A DNA stretch of 64,000 nt, taken from Microthrixaceae bacterium (GTDB lineage: Bacteria > Actinomycetota > Acidimicrobiia > Acidimicrobiales > Microtrichaceae). The notes beneath the pieces were generated by a model. The model was given only the letters and a program-made list of their open reading frames with translations. It made no database searches and was not told the DNA's origin. The position numbers and the translations under genes were made by a program. Where the stretch lies: NCBI GenBank assembly GCA_023957995.1, contig JAMLGK010000005.1:1-64000 (forward strand), read 5' to 3'. Shown here piece by piece: positions 59,272-64,000 of the stretch. How positions within the stretch are numbered: position 1 is the stretch's first letter; every line of letters begins with the position of its first letter.

Positions 59272-60059
59272 GCACCGATGAGTGGCATGACGTCCTGTCG
59301 TGTGTCGATGACCCGATCGAGGTGCCGGCACGATTCGAGCGCGATCTCTGGACCGACCTCTCCAGTGCCCTGGCCGGTGAGGTGGCACGCCCGGGTCCCG
59401 ACGGCTCCATCGAGGAATCTGCGGACGGGACCACCTCTACCGAGGGGCGCCTCGCTCCGGGAATGGGCGAGGTGCGAACGGACATCGAGGATCCCGGGGT
59501 GATCGAATTCGCACCTCCTGGACCTGATGCTGGAGGTCGCGGCCCGAAGTCCCGAAGAGCGACGAGGTGGGCAGCGGCGATCGGGGCTGTCGCAGCGACC
59601 GCGGCCGCAGTGCTGATCGGCTGGGTGCTCACCCACGAGCAACCGGTGTCGATCGACACCACACCGGTGGGTCCCGTCGAATCGGTTCCCCAGGTCGATG
59701 CGGAGCCACCAGACTCGTCGTCCCTGGTTGCTCCGGCAGACGCGTGCGCCGCTTTCGAGGGTGCACGGTTGCCCCCGAGCCGACTGGACGAGGCGGTGGT
59801 GGAAGGTCCGCTGAGCACACTCTCGAGCTACATCGATTCTCTCGGCACCCTCGCAACAGGGTTCGGCTCGTCGACGGGGGTCGACCCAGCGGTCACCCGC
59901 TCGCTCTCGCTCGCACGTGCAGGGCTCCAGCAGGCAGTCGCCGAAGCGGATGCTGGCGAGACAGCGAGCGCCCTGGGTTCGGTGCGCTTCGCGGTCGGTC
60001 AGCTGTCCTCCGCCCAGGACCGACTTCCCGAGGAGCTCGCTGGCTGCATCACCCTTTGA
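59268..60059 (+). CDS. Single-pass membrane protein, probable anti-sigma factor
   Basis: The 263-residue protein starts by a GTGA overlap with the sigma gene. It has a cytoplasmic part of ~95 residues (HDVLSCVDDPIEVPARFERD, then acidic linker), one transmembrane helix (WAAAIGAVAATAAAVLIGWV, ~100-119) and an external helical domain with two cysteines (ADACAAF and AGCITL) that probably bridge. I see no zinc-binding ASD motif, so the anti-sigma role is inferred from position and topology only. The last 11 bp overlap the 3' end of the convergent beta-galactosidase gene. Confidence 0.74.
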   Translation: MSTDEWHDVLSCVDDPIEVPARFERDLWTDLSSALAGEVARPGPDGSIEESADGTTSTEGRLAPGMGEVRTDIEDPGVIEFAPPGPDAGGRGPKSRRATRWAAAIGAVAATAAAVLIGWVLTHEQPVSIDTTPVGPVESVPQVDAEPPDSSSLVAPADACAAFEGARLPPSRLDEAVVEGPLSTLSSYIDSLGTLATGFGSSTGVDPAVTRSLSLARAGLQQAVAEADAGETASALGSVRFAVGQLSSAQDRLPEELAGCITL

Positions 60060-63000
60060 TGATTGGTCCGACCCGGGTCCGGGCGAACAATTCGCCCGCG
60101 TCATCCCTGTTGCGGAGGCCTCGGAGCAACAGGGTGATTTCGTGGTCGCCGGCCGGGATGCGGTAGGGCTCAGCGGTTTCCGGCCCCAGCGACGACTGCC
60201 CAAGTCCCCTCTGGGCCACATCGACCGACAGCCAGGTGGCGGCGGCAGCCTGCATCGCCGTGAGGTCTCCGGTGTGACGGGCGTTCCAGAGTTCGTCATC
60301 ACTGTGGTGCCGGGCCGAGAACCCCACAGCCAGCCCATCGGTGTTCGACGTCGACTCGAGAACCACCATCAGGCCCGTGCCCCGGCGGCCTCTCCGCAGG
60401 GTCAACCACCGAAGTCCCGTGTGGTGACCGTGCCCCTGGGGCATCCCGTAGTCGACGTACTGATCCGAAACCGTCGAGCGCCAGCGCTGCGCCGTGGCAC
60501 CGGCACGACGATCGGGATAGCAGTCGGAGGGGCCATCGGCGAAGAACTCGAGATGTTCGAGGTTTGCCGGCAGCTGCCAGGTGAAACCGAGCCTCGGGGG
60601 GTCCGCAAGCTCCCGGGGCAATGCGAAACCAACACGCAACCGCTGCCATCCATCACCGGCATCGGAGAGCCTCGCCCGGACCTGCACGGGTGGCACCTTC
60701 GACGCGGGCTGCAGTAGGCCGCTCTCGGGGTCCCAACTGCAACGGTCGAGACCGAGTTCGTCAACCCAACGGGCGAGCGAGCCGTTGAAACCGCGCATCC
60801 ACCCCGCTGAGATTCCGTCGTTGTCGGTGAGTGCACGGAAGACCGTCGGAGTCAGCTCGAGCGGTCGCAGACCACCGAGCCCGGTCGGCGCAGCATCCCC
60901 CGGCGGCTCATCCCGCTTCGCATTCGGCGACGCCACCGATGTCGGGGTTCCGAACATCTCCCGCGCCCTCGGTGCACCGGGGTCCGCCAATGAGAACTGA
61001 TCCCAACCCACCCGGTGACCACCCGGCGCCCAGGAGGTCCGGGAGGCAAGCTCCCAGCGAAGGTTGAGGTGGAACTCGGCACCGCTGTGTTGCAGCGCGC
61101 TCCTCCAGCGCAGGACGGTCTTGATGCTGCGGCGCGGTCGGATCGGACGCCCGGTCAATTCACCTCCGGCCACCACCTCGCCGTCCGCGGTCAACTCCCA
61201 ACGAGCCGACAGGTCCGAGGTGTCGGTGAACCACCGCTGATTGGTCAGCTCCACCTCCGCGCGTCCCGGGCTGCTGGCGAGCAGCTCGGCGCGCACCGGG
61301 CGACCGAGGTAGCGCACCTCGTCGAGCACCGGATGCGCACGACGGTCCGCACCGACGAGACCGTCGAGAACGAAGTTGCCCTCCTGTTCACCGTCGCCGA
61401 AGTCTCCGGCGTAGCCCCAGCTCGGCGCACCGTCGGGTCCCCGCGCCCCGTCGGGGGTGGGTATGGCGTGTTCGCACCATTCCCAGATGAACCCGCCCTG
61501 CAGACCCTCGTGGGTCTCGAACGCCTCGTCGTAGTCGGCGAGCCCACCACACGCGTTGCCCATGGCGTGGGAGTACTCACACAGGATCAGTGGTCGCCGT
61601 GGGTCCCTCGCGTTCTCGGCCCACCGGACGATCTCGGGCACCGTCGAATACATCGGGCACACGACGTCACTCACCGGTGCCTCCGCATCGAGGTCGTACA
61701 TGAACGGGCCCTCGTAGTGCAGCGGCCGGCTCGGGTCGATCCTGCGCAATGCCGCCGCAGCAGCGTCGTGGCCGGGACCGTATCCGGACTCGTTGCCGAG
61801 GGACCACATCACCACGCACGGGTGGTGCATGTCCCTTTGCGCCATACGCACGTTGCGTTGGATCACCTGGAGGTCGAACATCCCCTCGTTGCAGAGCGAC
61901 CATTGTCGGGCGTGGCTCTCCACATTGGCCTCGTCCACGACATACAGCCCGAGTTCGTCACAGAGCTGGGCGAAGTGCTCGGCGTGGGGGTAGTGCGCTG
62001 CGCGCACCGCGTTGAGGTTGGCCGCCTTGATCATCTCGAGGTCGACCCGGGTGGCGTCGGCGGTGACGGCCCGGCCCCGGCCGGGATCGTGTTCGTGCAG
62101 GTTGACCCCGCGCAGGATCACCGGCGCATCGTTGATCAGAAGCTGTCGGTCCCGGACCCGCACCGAACGGAACCCGATCCGCAGCGCATCCACCTCGACC
62201 ACCGATCCGGACGGATCCCGAAGGGTGACCACCGCCCGGTAGAGCTTCGGGGACTCAGCGGACCATGCCTCGATGGCCGGAACCTCGAGTTGGGCCCTGA
62301 TCCGACCGGGCTCGGTGAGCATCGCCCCGGCCATCTCCGCGATCACGCTGGAGTCGTCCCAGTGCGCAAGCGGGTGTTCGCCGGTGGAGGCGATTCGTCG
62401 ACCCCGCAGGGTCTCCACGTGAACCTCGGCACTCCATCCAGGTTGCGTGCGCGCAGCACCTTCGAAGCCCAACTCGATGTCGAGCGTTCCGATCCTCTCC
62501 CGGTTGGCGGGGACAACCCTGGAGACACCGGCGGACCTGAGACCGGGTACCAGAGCCGCAGTGGCGAGGTAGGTCTCGGCGGTGCAATGAAGCGACACGC
62601 TGCGCTGCAGCCCACCGTGCCACCACTGGTCCTGGTCCTCCAACCAGCTCGATGCCGACCAACGGGGGACCACCAACGCCAGTTGGTGCCGACCCTCGCC
62701 CAACGTGGCGGAACCCAGTTCGAACTCGGCCGGCAGACGGCTGTCGGTGCTGAAACCCACCTGTTGGCCATCCACGAAGACGAACACCATGGACTCGGCA
62801 GACCCGACGCTCAGCACCACTCGACGCCCTGACCAGTGCGCCGGGATCTCGAAGTCCCTCCGGTACACCGCCGTGGGATTGTCCTCGGGCACCGCCGGCG
62901 GTTCGCCGCTGAAGGGCATCACCACGTTGGTGTAGATCGGATGACCATGGCCCTGCATCGTCCAGGCACCGGGAACGACAGCAGTGGCCCCGGAGGCCGC

Positions 63001-63231
63001 CGAGCCTGGTTCGGCGCCGATCAGATGGGACGGTTCGAGCTGTTCGGGGCGCTCCAACAGCTCGAAGTCCCATTCACCATCGAGGGACAACCACCACGGA
63101 GAGGACTCCGGCAGATGATCCCGGGCAGTTGCGAGATCCGGGCACGGAACCATTCCAGCGGGCCGCATGGCCAACCGGTTGGAACTGATCGCCGCGGGAT
63201 CCGCCCACGGCCGGCTTCCCCCGTGGAGCAT
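60049..63231 (-). CDS. Beta-galactosidase, glycoside hydrolase family 2 (EC 3.2.1.23)
   Basis: The 1060-residue cytoplasmic LacZ-type enzyme hydrolyses beta-galactosides. Sugar-binding and jelly-roll domains come first (WWLSLDGEWDFELLERPEQL, PGAWTMQGHG), then the TIM barrel with acid/base Glu in SLGNESGYGPGH (~480) and nucleophile Glu in LILCEYSHAMGN (~552), then the Bgal_small_N-type C-terminal domain with FWxW-like contacts (GFIWEWCEHA). No signal peptide. The ATG at 63231 is 8 nt after the stop of the upstream gene on the same strand, indicating co-translation. It is the only clear carbohydrate hydrolase in the window. Confidence 0.92.
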   Translation of the reverse strand: MLHGGSRPWADPAAISSNRLAMRPAGMVPCPDLATARDHLPESSPWWLSLDGEWDFELLERPEQLEPSHLIGAEPGSAASGATAVVPGAWTMQGHGHPIYTNVVMPFSGEPPAVPEDNPTAVYRRDFEIPAHWSGRRVVLSVGSAESMVFVFVDGQQVGFSTDSRLPAEFELGSATLGEGRHQLALVVPRWSASSWLEDQDQWWHGGLQRSVSLHCTAETYLATAALVPGLRSAGVSRVVPANRERIGTLDIELGFEGAARTQPGWSAEVHVETLRGRRIASTGEHPLAHWDDSSVIAEMAGAMLTEPGRIRAQLEVPAIEAWSAESPKLYRAVVTLRDPSGSVVEVDALRIGFRSVRVRDRQLLINDAPVILRGVNLHEHDPGRGRAVTADATRVDLEMIKAANLNAVRAAHYPHAEHFAQLCDELGLYVVDEANVESHARQWSLCNEGMFDLQVIQRNVRMAQRDMHHPCVVMWSLGNESGYGPGHDAAAAALRRIDPSRPLHYEGPFMYDLDAEAPVSDVVCPMYSTVPEIVRWAENARDPRRPLILCEYSHAMGNACGGLADYDEAFETHEGLQGGFIWEWCEHAIPTPDGARGPDGAPSWGYAGDFGDGEQEGNFVLDGLVGADRRAHPVLDEVRYLGRPVRAELLASSPGRAEVELTNQRWFTDTSDLSARWELTADGEVVAGGELTGRPIRPRRSIKTVLRWRSALQHSGAEFHLNLRWELASRTSWAPGGHRVGWDQFSLADPGAPRAREMFGTPTSVASPNAKRDEPPGDAAPTGLGGLRPLELTPTVFRALTDNDGISAGWMRGFNGSLARWVDELGLDRCSWDPESGLLQPASKVPPVQVRARLSDAGDGWQRLRVGFALPRELADPPRLGFTWQLPANLEHLEFFADGPSDCYPDRRAGATAQRWRSTVSDQYVDYGMPQGHGHHTGLRWLTLRRGRRGTGLMVVLESTSNTDGLAVGFSARHHSDDELWNARHTGDLTAMQAAAATWLSVDVAQRGLGQSSLGPETAEPYRIPAGDHEITLLLRGLRNRDDAGELFARTRVGPIIKG

Positions 63232-63238
63232 CAGCTGT

Positions 63239-64000
63239 TCAGGCGAGGGCCAGCGCGGCGCCCACACCCGACGCGTCGACGCGCAGGTCATCCACGGTCA
63301 CGCCGATCTTGTCGTCACCGTCACCCACCGGTATCTCGAGGCGCTTGGGCAGCTTGTAGCGCATGGGCGTCATCGACCAGAGCTCGCCCACGCGTCGATT
63401 GAAGTCGTTGACGAAACCCGGCACCAACGACGGGAGCTCGAGCCAGGCAGCTGCCAGAGCAACCTCGAGCCGACCGCCGCTCAGACGTACTGCCACGTCG
63501 GTGTGCACCGTGCTGCGCAGATCGGGGAACCGCTCCGAGACCAGGCGCGGTTGGCGCAGGAGCGCCCCCACCCGTCGGTCTGCCAGGTCGAGTTCGATCT
63601 CGACGGGCATCGGGAGCCCACCGAGCGCACGTTCCAGAGCTGCTCCGGCCAAGCGGTCCACCCCGCTGGCCGCAAGGCTCACCGCCGCACGGTGCCCGGC
63701 AATGGGTACCGGAACCGCGCGACCATCGACCGCATCGGTGGCGGGAAGGCCGATGGAGAGCACACCGGAGGAGACCTGGGCATCACCGGCTCCCCGGTCC
63801 ACACCGAGGTCCACCAACACGTCTCCCACCTCTGGTCCGAGATCGAGTCCCACCGTCCCGACCGCCTCGCCCAGCCCGGCGAACAGATCGTCGCCGACCG
63901 AGGAGAACATCATCGAGGTCATGTTCAGTATCCCGCCCCAGGCGTCGGGCTCGACGCCCTCGGGAGCATCGAGGTCCCGGTCGACGTCGAGCGAGACCAA
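63239..64000 (-). CDS. Unknown protein, partial (5' end beyond the window)
   Basis: About 253 residues are visible with the start off the right edge. The sequence is rich in small hydrophobic and acidic residues, with repeated beta-strand/helix patterns (VGLDLGPEVGDVLVDLGVD, IGLPATDAVDG, VEIELDLADRRVGALLR) and a C-terminal KRLEIPVGDGDDKIGVTVDD. No catalytic motif, signal peptide or membrane helix is visible in this part. The pattern is compatible with a lipid-binding or DUF2993-like tubular fold, but I cannot assign it. Probably in an operon with the beta-galactosidase, 8 nt downstream. Confidence 0.55.
   Translation of the reverse strand: MVSLDVDRDLDAPEGVEPDAWGGILNMTSMMFSSVGDDLFAGLGEAVGTVGLDLGPEVGDVLVDLGVDRGAGDAQVSSGVLSIGLPATDAVDGRAVPVPIAGHRAAVSLAASGVDRLAGAALERALGGLPMPVEIELDLADRRVGALLRQPRLVSERFPDLRSTVHTDVAVRLSGGRLEVALAAAWLELPSLVPGFVNDFNRRVGELWSMTPMRYKLPKRLEIPVGDGDDKIGVTVDDLRVDASGVGAALALA

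Noticed and set aside
61015-62832. Long plus-strand frame antisense to beta-galactosidase.
   Set aside because: Shadow composition; the GH2 catalytic motifs are on the minus strand.
1-64000. tRNA, rRNA, riboswitch, prophage or insertion-sequence genes.
   Set aside because: Gaps longer than 100 bp were read for cloverleaf or aptamer patterns and transposase-like frames; none was seen. A covariance-model search would be the decisive test.

Overview
The window reads as a chromosomal segment of a high-GC actinobacterium (Actinomycetota), most plausibly in or near the class Acidimicrobiia. The evidence is the strong GC bias at third codon positions, two F420-dependent luciferase-like oxidoreductases, a WS/DGAT-type acyltransferase, an FHA-plus-helical DNA-binding-like protein, a RecBCD set, a mycoredoxin-like glutaredoxin, and many apparently leaderless genes (a TAnnnT -10 box placed 6-9 nt before the start codon). 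The lineage is inferred from gene content; no marker tree was run. There is no rRNA, tRNA, phage, IS element or CRISPR array, and coding density is very high.

Layout. 1-8.2 kb: a partial FHA protein, a small membrane protein, a sucrase/ferredoxin-like protein divergent from a TetR regulator (with nested inverted repeats between them), inorganic pyrophosphatase, a YihY-type membrane protein, two LLM oxidoreductases and a phosphotransferase. 8.2-15.4 kb: a DsbA-like/lipoprotein operon whose large lipoprotein is split by an in-frame TAA, then a DinG/XPD-type helicase, a beta-class DNA methyltransferase with a nuclease-like C-terminal part, and a glutaredoxin. 15.5-19.8 kb: two beta-lactamase-fold proteins (one with its catalytic residues lost), an alpha/beta-hydrolase lipoprotein and a DUF454 protein.

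19.9-33.2 kb is a DNA-repair island. recC-recB-recD are translationally coupled on the plus strand. They run tail-to-tail into an sbcD-sbcC-like pair on the minus strand. 33.4-40.5 kb holds DUF1330, DUF1697, an anchored HNH/DUF1524 nuclease, a WS/DGAT acyltransferase, a wecB-glycosyltransferase pair for an aminosugar glycan, and a Thr-rich lipoprotein.

40.5-50.3 kb holds an MFS exporter divergent from a MarR regulator, a small lipoprotein, a CocE/NonD hydrolase remnant with two internal deletions, an acyl-CoA dehydrogenase preceded by a near copy of the TetR-region operator, a secreted EEP-family phosphodiesterase, cysS, a degenerate GGDEF protein and an SDR. 50.3-64 kb holds valS (14 bp from the divergent SDR), a PH-domain protein, a tiny membrane protein, a PAS/GGDEF/EAL protein with altered motifs, a CoA-transferase, a lipoprotein divergent from an ECF-like sigma/anti-sigma-like pair across a perfect 29-bp palindrome, a GH2 beta-galactosidase and a truncated unknown.

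The best candidates for new biology are the shared TetR-type operator, the sigma-factor palindrome, the methyltransferase-nuclease fusion beside a DinG helicase, the 14-bp divergent promoter, short tandem duplications of 15-19 bp recurring across the window, and several enzyme families caught decaying or repurposed.
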